In this document: positions 54,780 to 64,000 of the stretch, one piece after another
Layout of the letters: every line of letters starts with the position of its first letter
How positions within the stretch are numbered: the stretch's first letter is position 1
Source: Mycocentrospora acerina
Taxonomy: Eukaryota > Ascomycota > Dothideomycetes > Pleosporales
Direction: 5' to 3'
DNA: 64,000 nucleotides
Assembly (NCBI GenBank): GCA_022701365.1
Contig: JAKUHH010000100.1
Coordinates: 1-64,000, forward strand
The notes under the pieces: model-generated
What the model saw: the letters and a program-made list of their open reading frames with translations, nothing else
Database searches by the model: none
Told to the model about the DNA's origin: nothing
Program-made: the position numbers and the translations under genes

Positions 54780-56249
54780 CTTAATTGAGATACCGTCCAA
54801 GTTCTTCCGACGCGCGAGATCGTGGTGAAAACAGTCGATGAGAGTAAAGGAGGGGGACTGGGACTTGAGCAAACAATCTCATAAAATCGTGATAAGCTAA
54901 GGGAACTGACTGCGGTGAGCTCGCGGAAAAGAGTAGGCTACAATCCTTGGAGGAGATTCATTAACAGTAAATCAGGACCCAGCTATAGCAGTCTTCTGGA
55001 CCGAAATTTCTGCCTTTCCGAGGTTTTTTCCGGCACTATCAACAAGACGACTATATCACTTTATTTCGCCTTTGAGAAAGGTCACTTTTCACTATATTTG
55101 CGATACGTAGGCAAGAAGTATGCTACCAGGAAACGGGGGAGGGGGGAGGGATGATGCTCGTGACAAGTCGGTTTCGTAGAGCAAATGTCATCAAATCTGA
55201 CATCTGTGTACGATCGCTAGAAAAGATTTCTTACAAGAATAATTGCTGCCTGCCAGGGTATTCGGCAATATACGGTAAATAGGCGCATGTCGCTATTTAC
55301 CGATCCCTGCTTGTTGTTACTCCTTTCAAGCTAATATAGCAAAAACTGTTTATAGAGCAACTACTTCTTTAGCTTAATAGAGCTACGTTTGTACTAGGAT
55401 ATCTACTTAAATGAGTACTATAAAGTATCATAAAATAGTTATTAAGAAATTCATTTTAACGTTCTCTAAAGGTTTGTTACCCACAAAGATGTGTGGGCTA
55501 CTATTCTAAGCTTCTACTAAAATTAACTTCATCGGTGATGTGTTCATATTAACATTTTATATTAACCTCTTAAGGAGATTAACTTTAGCTTTCACTTTTA
55601 ACATATTTTATAAAACGCAAAAATTTCTTTGCCACGCAGCCCAGCTTTCTACAACATCTCTCATAAAACACTAAGTAACTATTATACTAGATTATCTCTG
55701 TAATTAGAAATAATCAGCTAAATCAAAAGACGCTAATTAACATTTAGAAAAATCTATTACTAGATGTATATTTAACATAGTTAGGTGAATGATTATTCCT
55801 TGCCATGCAACCGTAAGTAAAAGAGCTAATAACTTTAGCGCTTTCGAAAGGTGGCTTATCGTATCTTTTAGTCATCTTGCCGTGGCTTCTTTTTCTCTTT
55901 TACAGAGTTGTTTTTAACTAGAGTTGCCGTAACTTTTCTTTGCCAAAAGAGAAGTAGAGGGTTTCTTCTATCGAGTTCGGAAGTGAGTCGTAGTCGAGTA
56001 GTGTGGGTCCTAACATCGGCAATTAGAATAATGGGTCTTCTCTAACTATTTCTCCTTTCCTACGCCTACAAAGGTCCCCACAAACAGATCTTGATAATCT
56101 AGCAATATTGTCCCATCTCATTTCTCTTTCTTAATATTCCTATAACTGCGTCTGAAAGCATTTAAGATTGTTCTGATAAGATAATTTGCATCATCCTACC
56201 TAAGTCGAAACTTGCCAACACGTTTGTGACAGCCATCGCTCTAGAAGTT
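54780..56249. promoter_or_regulatory. Divergent ER / C-domain intergenic region
   Basis: 1.47 kb without genes, AT-rich in the middle. TCGGCAAT (55262-55269) and TCGGCAAT (56016-56023) are WTTGCCGR sites in reverse. A perfect inverted repeat CGGTAAATAG-N10-CTATTTACCG lies at 55273-55302, directly beside the first site. These are plausible regulator targets. Confidence 0.45.
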
Positions 56250-57657
56250 ATGGAGCCAAGATTCTCTCTCCTGATGATGGACGAAGACGAACTGGGGAAT
56301 TTTCTGGAGGAGAAGCTTGAAGAGGTGAACATTGACCTTTCCGAGGTGGAAGACATCTACCCGTGTGCGCCCATCCAGGAGGGCATCCAGCTGAGCAAGA
56401 TGGTGCCCTCGGCGCCAGATTACAACGTCGTTGCGACCATTTCTATTGAGTCTGTGCGGGAGGGCGATTGCGTGGATGTGAGACTGGTCCGCAACGCTTG
56501 GCAGCAAGTGGTAGATCGACATGCCATCCTGCGGACCATATTTGTGGAGAGCGTGGAGTACGGGCGATTCTCCGACCAAATCGTGCTCTTGCATGCTACT
56601 GCGGATGTACAAGAGCTACAAAGCTTCGGGGAAAGCACAACTGCACTTGAATTCTCAAAACGGCGGCCGGCATGTTGTTTCAGTCTCATCCCGAAGGATC
56701 GCCGGAGTGTTCACTGCCGGCTTGAAATCGACCATACCCTTACTGATGGCTTTTCAGTAGCAATCATAATGCGGGATCTAGCAAGTGCGTATACAGGTCA
56801 ATTACCACGGACACCGGCACCAAAGTACAGCGATTACGTTGCCTTTCTTCAACGCGAAAACGAAGAGGCCCATTTGCAGTATTGGACCGAGCTGCTGGCA
56901 GGGGCACAGCCATGTTTGTTTCCCACGCCATCGACACTTCTTTCGGAGCAATCAAGCTCCATCCAAATGACTGTACCTGTACCCAACATACGATCGTCGG
57001 TCCTCCATGCCTTTTGCCGAAAGCTCAATGTCACCCTCTTCAATGTGATACAAGCAGCCTGGGCCCTCGTCCTCCAGAGCTATACGCAAAGCAAGGACGT
57101 CTCATTCGGCTATGTGATGTCGGGGCGGGATTTGCCAATCAAGCACGTCGAAAGAATCATGGGACCACTCATCAATACCTTGATTTGCCGTACACAAATT
57201 CGGAGCTCTTCACAGTCGATCGCAGAGCTTATTAAAGGGATCCAAACCCAGTATCTCACCAGCACAGCTCACCAAACAACCTCTCTCGGCAGCATTTACG
57301 ACGCACTTGGAATGCGGCGACGTCACCTTTTCAATACTGCCGTCTTTTTCCGCCCATTGCACCTCGACAGTATTAACAACGACACTGTTTCTCTATCCCT
57401 CATAGGCAGAAAATCTTACACAGAGGTATTAAGAAAACAGGCTTGTGTCGAAGCGATTGAATCTAACGGCCCTATTATAGTTTGACCTCAGTGTGTCTCT
57501 TGAACGATCAGATAAAGTCGAAATTAGCTTATGCTATTCTCCAAGAACGTTTTCGCATAACAGTATTACGGCTATAGCGTCTACCCTCTCAAACGTTCTT
57601 CTGCTTATGCCCAAATCGGCCAGACTCCCCGTTGTTATATCGCAGCCGCTTGTTTAG
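56250..57657 (+). CDS. Free-standing NRPS condensation-domain protein
   Basis: Two exons, 56250-57425 and 57481-57657; the intron GTATTA...TATTATAG with TCTAAC branch site restores the C-terminal text FDLSVSLERSDKVEISLCY. The product is 450 aa, just one C domain with a 25-residue lead (EDIYPCAPIQEGIQLSKM is the C1 motif). The catalytic segment is DHTLTDGFS: the second His and the Asp of HHxxxDG are kept, and the first His is Asp. HVERIMGPLINTL is the later conserved motif. No A or T domain is attached. It could join the PKS product to the first T domain of the NRPS, or acylate the peptide (inference). The start is the first ATG; the open frame reaches slightly upstream without one. Confidence 0.85.
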
Positions 57658-58620
57658 GGCGTATATTGTAAGATAGATTATGCGTTAAAGATAAGCGACA
57701 TGTAACAATTTTAACATTTTAGCTTCCTAAAGGATCAGCTAAGGTAACTTTAGTCCTGTGACTGCGCCGTGGTTGTTGGTCTGAAGAAGTATTGTGACAC
57801 CTCATTAGTTATTCAAAAATCCTGGCGTTGCGCCCTGTAGGTAAGTATCCATGGCAAATCCCAACAACGTACGATAACGATAGCAGCGAGCTTGCTATTA
57901 AGAGCGAGCCGTTACGCAACTGGCGTGATGATGGGCTACCAGGCGTAATTCTCAGCATGATAAACTAGATTAAAACGCCGCAGCAACTCGAAAGTACTGC
58001 GAGATCACCTGGGCAGACTAAACCTGAGTAGTGGTGCGTTTCACGAGCTTTGGGCAAAGTACAATATTTGATCAGGGCAATAGCGTGACCGCAGGAAATA
58101 TAGCTGACGCTGATATAGACGCGATATATAAATTGTGCGATTGGAGTTACGAAAATAAGGGTTTAGTATGAGCAGTCGATTTATACGGTACTAAGCTCTA
58201 ATCTGAGAACGATAAACAACCCAATCAATCAAGTACCATAACAGATGTTTAACCCTCAAGTCAAGCAGGAAGCTGAGACTTGATTTTTGGCAAGTCTGAG
58301 AGCGACAAACTGATTTTGCCGAAAAACTGTCTTACAAACGCACTGAGCCCGGAAGTAAACTTTGCAGGCAACGTTTACGCCATATTCCCGATGAGACGTT
58401 TTGTCTTATAGCCGTGCTGCCCAGTTTTGAAAACGGAATCCGTTCTTCGGTAAAACCTTCGGTGTTTGAAAAGATCTCTGAGATTCGTATGCATTTGGCA
58501 GGCGCGCAACATTCGACCTTTGCTTTCCGTATTAAAACAACTCATCCCCCGTGACGACATGGGCGGGTGTTCAAGGCATTCATATCGCTTCTCACGCCCA
58601 TTAAAGGCAATTTGCAGTCA
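57658..58620. other. Intergenic region and FRE promoter
   Basis: About 57840-58050 has higher GC and coding-like text (TYDNDSSELAIKSEPLRNW) broken by stops; it may be a degraded transposase or gene relic that I cannot assign. TTTGCCGA lies at 58315-58322, about 300 bp before the next gene. Nothing else seen. Confidence 0.4.
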
Positions 58621-60427
58621 ATGTTTGGGTACAGCTTTGTCACACTTTCCGATGGAGAAGTCACCCGGCGGCGCGAGCTCTTGAATTTGTATGCTGCCAT
58701 TGCACAGTTCTCACCCATTATTTCGATCGTTTGTATTCACGTCTATAGAGGAGTCCGATGGGCTTCACAGCGTTACTACGTTCGGGTTTCCTCTTACTCT
58801 CGGCTGGAAAGCTCGCAGGTACAAGAAAAGAAGAATTGGGTGTCGAGCGTCGTATCGAAGCTGGGCCATGTACACGTGTGGCTAGACGAGCGGCTTGCAA
58901 TAGGGTATACAGTAGGCGAGTACGCATTTGCAGCTCTCTGGATAGCGTGGCTGTTATTCTTGTCCACCCACAGAACGGGTCATGGTATGTGCTATTATGA
59001 GAATCCGTTGATGCTGGTCACTTTAAGTACCAAGCTGACTCTATTCACTTCCTTTCGAAGACTTTTTACATGTTACGCGGCGTGTCGGAATCGTTGGAGT
59101 TGCCCAACTCCCCCTCCAGTACTTGCTAGGGAGACGGTCAGTACATACAGCTTTGCACATGCTGATGGGTCTGTCATACGAACGCCAACTTGTGCTGCAC
59201 CGGATGCTTGGAATCATCGTCTTCTGTTTTATCGCCCTTCATTCTAGCCTTTACACATACTTCTTTGTACAGTCTGACCTCTTTCTATCACGGATCCGGG
59301 GCATGGATGTGGCAGCGGGCGTATGTGCCAGTGTGGCCATGGTGTTCTTGACCGGGACGTCGTTCCGCTTTGTATCGCACTGGAACTACCGGGTATTCTA
59401 TACAGTACATGTATTGCTCAGCACACTCTTGGTGGTCCTCCTCTTCCTGCACACACACCACATCCGCAAGTACGCCGTCGAAGTGCTCGCTGTGCGTATC
59501 CTCGACGAGCTCCTCCGCCACGCCAAAACACGTACCTTTTGCGGCACCCTTGACCTGCTGCCCGGCACAAACCTGGTGCTCGTCACTATCCCACTCACGA
59601 CGGCGCGCGACAGCACCGGGTTCAAGCCTGGCCAACACGTGTATCTTGGCTGTCCGCCGCTGGGGCGCTCGTCCACAGGCGTGGTCAGCGATGTGGCAGC
59701 ACGCTTCCGCCGCAACCCATTCACTGTCGCCTCGCTGCCCGACCGCGATCACCGGCTGATTCTCGTGTGCCAGGCGCGGCCTCATGGTAACACGAGCCGC
59801 CTGTCCGCCGTCGCGCGCCAATCAACAATTCTCCCAGACATGGCGCGCTGTGCCCCGCTGCTAATCGAGGGCCCGTATGGAGGGAAGCGGGTGGCGGCGG
59901 GGCTACGGGGCTGCGACCACGTACTAATTGTGGCAGGCGGGGTGGGCGCGACGTTTGGCCTGCCCGTTTTCCGCGACCTAGCGGTGGCGAGGAAACTGGA
60001 GGCGGCGGAGTGCCAAGGCGGGACGATTTCGCTAGTGTGGGCGGTGCGTAACCTTGCCGAGGCATCCTGGGCGTTTCCCGAAGACTTGAGCGGATCGGAG
60101 GCACAGCCCCTAGTAGGCTACGACAAGCATGTGACCCTGCATGTTACTGGGAGCCCAAGCGGGAATTCTCTCGCCGTTGCTGATGTCGAGATGGCCGAAC
60201 TGACTGAGCAGCAGCAGACACAACGCTGGGCACAAAGATGCGTGCTGAAGCTGGGGCGGCCATGTCTTCGTTCGATTGTGGATGACACATTCAATGCCAC
60301 AGACGGCAGCGTAGCTGTGGTAGTTTGTGGTCCAGATGGGATGGTCAAACAACTTTTAGAAAGTGTCAACAGCTGGAGAACCACAGGACGGCCTGTGTTT
60401 TGGCATGCTGAACAATTTACGCGCTAA
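58621..60427 (+). CDS. Ferric reductase-like heme/FAD/NADPH transmembrane oxidoreductase
   Basis: Two exons, 58621-58984 and 59061-60427, with a GTATGT...GAAG intron, give 576 aa. The protein starts with the usual MFGYSFVTLSD and RRRELLNLY text, then several membrane helices. Two helices carry paired heme histidines: LHRMLGIIVFCFIALHSS and VFYTVHVLLSTLLVVLLFLH. Then come the FAD motif RRNPFTVAS, the NADPH motif GGVGATFGLPVF and a C-terminal CGPDGMV. Such FRE proteins pass electrons from NADPH across the membrane, usually to iron chelates; some sit in metabolite clusters. Here it might reduce iron or power an oxidative step. The start at 58621 matches family N-termini; the upstream GTG frame does not. 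Confidence 0.88.
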
Positions 60428-60791
60428 CCTACATAGATTAACATCTATTAGTAATTTGAGCTACAGCTTATGTTTTCTTTTCAAATAATAAATATATCTA
60501 AGCTTTGCTACTTAAATATAATATAGGGACTCTAATCCATCAGGCGCTATCTTTTTGTTAAGATTGTAACGTTCACAACGTCACATCCTGACATACCCCT
60601 GAACCAACCAGTACTCATCCAGAAGCCATCTGTTACGCACCTACCCTGGTTAAGGATACCTAGGGGATTGTGTTTATAAGGGGGTTAGCTACGTAGCCTA
60701 ATAGGGTAGTTTTTCTGTATCCTTTTGTACAAGACCTATAAGTGTTAAGAATAGTATCTTTAGTATACCCTCTAGTCCTAGCACTCCTATA
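60428..60791. repeat. FRE 3' flank and LTR-like fragment
   Basis: From about 60556, TGTTAAGATTGTAACGTTCAC resembles an LTR start of a different family from the one at 60792. A mutated relative lies in reverse around 7530-7640. No gene. Confidence 0.45.
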
Positions 60792-61279
60792 TGTTAAGAT
60801 CCTGTTCTGTACTTGATCTTAGTGGTCAATGACCTTCTGATACTAGTACTAATATAGAACAGGTTTAAGGTTAGTTCTTAGGGATAGAGTAAGTTTAGGG
60901 AAACAAGGTTAGTTTAATGCATGTATCTAAGATACACTATAATTAAGGGTAAGAAGCAATAAGTAGATTAATTAATAAGGTTAAACACATTACTATAAGG
61001 GTAGTGTTCCTATTGTTTATATACATAATAGGGGAATCCTATAAGTCTCCTGCAAATTATAGTTATTAGTTAAGACAGCTTATAATATGTGAAGTTAAGC
61101 TCCTAGCTTATAATACTAGAAGTTAAGCTCACTCATTATGTGTCCTAGCTTACTCCGCCAAGAGTTAAGCCAGTCACGTGACTGCTCCTTACTAAAGGGC
61201 TTAGCCTGTACACTCCTTTGGTCAAGGGATTCGCACCCTTCTGGTTCTAGCCCGGGGGTCGTAGAACCTGATCGTAACA
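60792..61279 (+). mobile_element. Solo LTR, subfamily A
   Basis: 488 bp, TGTTAAGATCCTG to GATCGTAACA, nearly the same as 42197-42656 throughout, including the 3' part with TTCGCACCCTTCTGG. No matching target duplication. Confidence 0.8.
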
Positions 61280-61725
61280 CTTGCTAACAGTAGGTCATGC
61301 TAAAGCAGGTCTATTTCGTTGTAGTAGGCCTTTAGGTCAAGGCTCCTGCAGCAGGCAGCTATCTAAGCTGTTGCTATTTTTGTTTTGTGCGTTGCAGAGA
61401 CCTGTTGCTAGGCCCCTGTTGCACGTTGTTTGCAGGCTATTGCTAGCCCCCTGTTGCGCGTTGCAGAGGCCTATTGCTAGGCCCCTGTTGCGCGTTGCTG
61501 AGGCCTATTGCTAGGCCCCTGTTTCACATTGTAATCTCTTCTAGTCTAGAGCTCCTGCAGCCAGCAGCCACCTAGCTGTTGCTATTTCTGTTTTTTGCAG
61601 AAACTTAAGCAGTGCTGTTTGCCCTGCTTTAGTATTAAAGATAGCAGCTAATGTTAGCCTGCCTATCTCTTTCTGCATCTGTATTCTCTCTAGATTGTAG
61701 TGTTTGCAATGTAAGAGCAGGTGCT
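61280..61725. repeat. Dispersed repeat with minisatellite
   Basis: It contains units of roughly 35 bp based on GAGGCCTATTGCTAGGCCCC and TGTTGCGCGTTGC, repeated about four times with variation between 61388 and 61527. The flank AGGCCTTTAGGTCAAGGCTC is a well-preserved relative of the mutated repeats at about 7280 and 36235. Confidence 0.6.
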
Positions 61726-62136
61726 TGTTAAGATTTGACGCCCCAGGCGTTAGATCAGGCGCCAGGATTGATATAGGCCAATAAGATTGGGTGAATCCTT
61801 TTAGCCAGGGAAGTCACGTGATGGCTCGTGCAGCTCACGACTATCCAGACTACCCCACGTGACAAGCTCGTGCAGCTCACGACTGCCCTCACTATCCACT
61901 ACAGTATATAGCAAGTAGGAACACTGCCCTTATAGCATTGTGTTTAACCTTGTTAATTAATCTACTTATTGCTTCTCACCCTTAATTACAGTGTATTATT
62001 GATACGTGCATTAAACCAACCTTGTTTCCCTGAACCTACTCTATCCCTAAGAACCAACCTTAAACCTGTTCTACTTTAGTACTAGTATCAGAAGGTCATT
62101 GACCACTAAGATCAAGTACAGAACAGGATCTTAACA
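61726..62136 (-). mobile_element. Solo LTR, subfamily B, reverse orientation
   Basis: 411 bp, TGTTAAGATTTGACG to GGATCTTAACA. It is the reverse complement of 42861-43271 and the same length. Flanks GTGCT and GTGAC are not a clean duplication. Confidence 0.8.
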
Positions 62137-62559
62137 GTGACTTACAGCCTCTATAGTAATATGTTTTGCTGAATTTTTCATACACAGAAGCAGTTAATCA
62201 GAGTCCTCAGAATTAATGTCAGAGCATTCAGTTTCAGCAATGTTTGCTACCTGGCGCTCTCGTTCTACACCCTCCTGTATGAGAGACCTAAGGACCTAGT
62301 TCCTCTCTAACGTGGACCCTAGTTGTTAAGAACCCTCTTCCTTCGCTTCACTAAGCAAGTAGGGTCTTTGTATAGTATACACGTATAATAATAGTATTTC
62401 ATAGACGAATCGCTACCTTCCTTGTAACAATTCTGTAGTAGCCTATATAGGGGTCTCTTGGTGGTCCAGATGGTAACAGATACCAAAAGAGGGGTATAAG
62501 GTTCTCATAGTGCTCCGGTACGGAACTCCTTGGTACTGATACCTAGGAGTAACCTCCGC
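62137..62559. other. Intergenic, probable hAT element end
   Basis: No ORF. Probably the 3' untranslated part of the hAT element that follows on the minus strand; I could not define its terminal repeat. Confidence 0.3.
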
Positions 62560-64000
62560 TTACTCCAATCAGGGTACTATCCTGACACTAGTAGTGAGCT
62601 CCTATTCGGTGTACACGTTTTTAAAGCCTCACTGAATCGACGCTCTAGGTCTGAACTCATGGCTGGTGCAGCAAAGATATCAAGCGCTACCTTATGCAGT
62701 GTAGGAAAGCGCTCCTTGTTATTGCGCCACCAAGTGATAAGATCTATTGGCTCCTTCACAACCTTGAGTTTGCCAGTGGCTTTATCTATCATTATGCCAT
62801 CCCGCCGTGGTACCTTTGGTGTAGTGTAGTAACGGTCAAGCTCTTGTGCGAGCGTTTCAGTATCAGGCTCGGAAGGAACGTAGTCGTCGGAGAAGAGGAT
62901 ATCGTCGTCGAATTGAGTCTCTGGGACAAGGACGTTCGCCTGTGGTTGAGCAGCCTGAGTAGCTCTAGTAACAATTGACGGCTCTACAGCAACGTCAGTA
63001 TTGATAGATCTAGTATCATAGGACTTGCACAGCGTTTCAAAACGCTTTTGAGCGCCACTGAGCCACCCAGATCGACCCTCCCATCGTTTCTAGAGGCCTC
63101 GCCAATTGATGTTGGGGTTAAGGATCCAAGCTGCAGCGTAGGTTGATGTTTGGTCCGAAACCCTGTAGTAGAAGTCGAACTTTTCCCAGATTAAAGCTGC
63201 AAATTGCTTTACCTCCTTACTTGGCTAGGGCTGTCTCTTGCTTCGCTGAGTCCACTGATCATAGTATTCGAGGAGCTTCTCAATCTCATCGCGCCATGTT
63301 GAGATATTCACCTTCTGGCCTTCTAGTCTTTTTGTTGCTAGGTACAGTGGCTTAAGCAGCGCTTCGATCGCGGTAAGCGTGTCCTAGTCAGCGGTAGTGA
63401 GCCAGTCATGGCTTATAAGCTCGTCGCCAGCTTGTTCGAGTTTAAAGAGGCAGAAGTCAACTAACTTTTGAAGCTTAAGTACTGCACCAAAGTTGGTACC
63501 TAATGTAGCAGCCCTAGTGTTTCTCTTACAAAAAACCTACACCTGTGTATCATATAATATGATGAGTTCCAGCGCACACCGCCGTTACAGACTAGCGAGA
63601 AGATCTTCTTAACCTTTGCCTGAGCTTCTACCTCCTTCTGAGCCTTTCTAAAGTTTTCTCTCTGCTGGTCTGAAGTACAGATGTAGTTGACAATGTTATG
63701 GGCCTTGCCAATTGCTCCTCTTTTCCTCCACTCAGCCTGCTGTACCTGAAGAGACCCTTCGTCTCATAGATCGACTGGGTTAAAAGTGGTAGCAAGCAAC
63801 TGAGTGTCCCAGTCGTTCTGTCTAGCAACATCCTAAACTCACTTGTCATTAAGGACATCCTCATTCAACTTTCTCTTTATAGAAGCGCTAGGCTTGTAGG
63901 TCAAGGCTGATTGAGCTGCAAGGTTGATAATATGGCCTCCGCATCGTAAACGACGATGTCGCCAGTTGAAGGAGAACACATCTCTAAGGAGCCGGCAGGC
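62560..64000 (-). pseudogene. hAT-family transposase, broken and cut by the window edge
   Basis: On the minus strand near the window end, CGGHIINLAAQSAL is a conserved hAT block. Near 63550, VCNGGVRWNSSYYMI is another. 62577-62792 holds the C-terminal dimerisation domain (LITWWRNNKERFPTLHKVA, then SSDLERRFSEA). Frameshifts and several TAG codons lie between them. The N-terminus is outside the window. Confidence 0.8.

Noticed and set aside
57426..57485. Premature end of the C-domain protein.
   Set aside because: A 55-base intron with a TCTAAC branch site restores the expected C-domain ending, so no truncation is needed.
59288..60384. Antisense ORFs across the ferric-reductase gene.
   Set aside because: They are shadows of a GC-rich coding frame that shows all heme, FAD and NADPH motifs.
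26849..60427. The NRPS as a classical hydroxamate siderophore synthetase (dA-T-C module, FRE protein).
   Set aside because: No ornithine N-monooxygenase, hydroxamate acyltransferase or siderophore importer is in the window, and a PKS, trans-ER and UstYa genes point elsewhere. Kept only as an alternative.
61388..61527. Possible CRISPR-like array.
   Set aside because: The units are contiguous, variable minisatellite repeats without unique spacers, in a fungal genome.
1..64000. tRNA or rRNA genes.
   Set aside because: No convincing cloverleaf with A and B boxes or rRNA core sequence was seen by eye; a tRNA scan was not possible.

Overview
This window reads as chromosome sequence from a filamentous ascomycete (Pezizomycotina). 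Its genes carry short GT-AG introns, it encodes fungal-only families (Zn2Cys6 regulator with a fungal_trans domain, UstYa/DUF3328 proteins, a highly reducing PKS, a large multimodular NRPS, a fungal ferric-reductase-type oxidase), and gene islands alternate with AT-rich blocks of mutated transposons that look RIP-affected. A Sordariomycete is plausible, but the genus cannot be named from the sequence.

Layout. 16-2702 (-): Zn2Cys6 regulator in seven exons. 3138-5604: a LINE 5' fragment and two abutting Fot1/pogo elements. 5607-8697: AT-rich mutated repeat. 8698-10547: two divergent UstYa-like genes. 10731-12067: hAT transposase pseudogene. 12508-19959 (-): PKS with KS-AT-DH-MT-KR-ACP and no working ER. 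20625-25618 (+): ABCC-type transporter, divergent from the PKS. 26849-35434 (+): NRPS with A-T-C-A-T-C-dA-T-C. 35435-48881: about 13 kb of transposon sequence (Tad-type LINE, solo LTRs, a degenerate zinc-finger ORF). 48987-50727 (-): sugar/H+ symporter-like MFS protein. 51456-52539 (+): third UstYa gene. 53077-53511: MITE. 53622-54779 (-): trans-acting enoyl reductase. 56250-57657 (+): free-standing NRPS condensation-domain protein. 58621-60427 (+): ferric-reductase-like heme/FAD oxidoreductase. 60428-64000: LTRs, a minisatellite and a hAT pseudogene running off the window.

Working model (inference). These genes form one secondary-metabolite cluster opened up by transposons. The PKS has the sequence character of PKS-NRPS hybrids but stops at its ACP, and an LovC-like enoyl reductase would supply the missing ER. 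The NRPS starts with an adenylation domain, so nothing fused to it can accept a polyketide chain. The separate 450-residue condensation protein is the natural candidate to join the acyl-ACP to the first aminoacyl-T domain, or to acylate the finished peptide. The NRPS ends in a condensation domain with an SHxxxDxxS motif, typical of fungal macrocyclising C domains. Three UstYa proteins and the FRE-type oxidase are candidate tailoring enzymes, the ABC protein a candidate exporter, and the Zn2Cys6 protein a candidate regulator. A short CGG-centred motif, WTTGCCGR, occurs in the promoter regions of most of the tailoring and NRPS-side genes. The split organisation, with separate PKS, ER, C domain and A-first NRPS, is the most interesting feature of the window.
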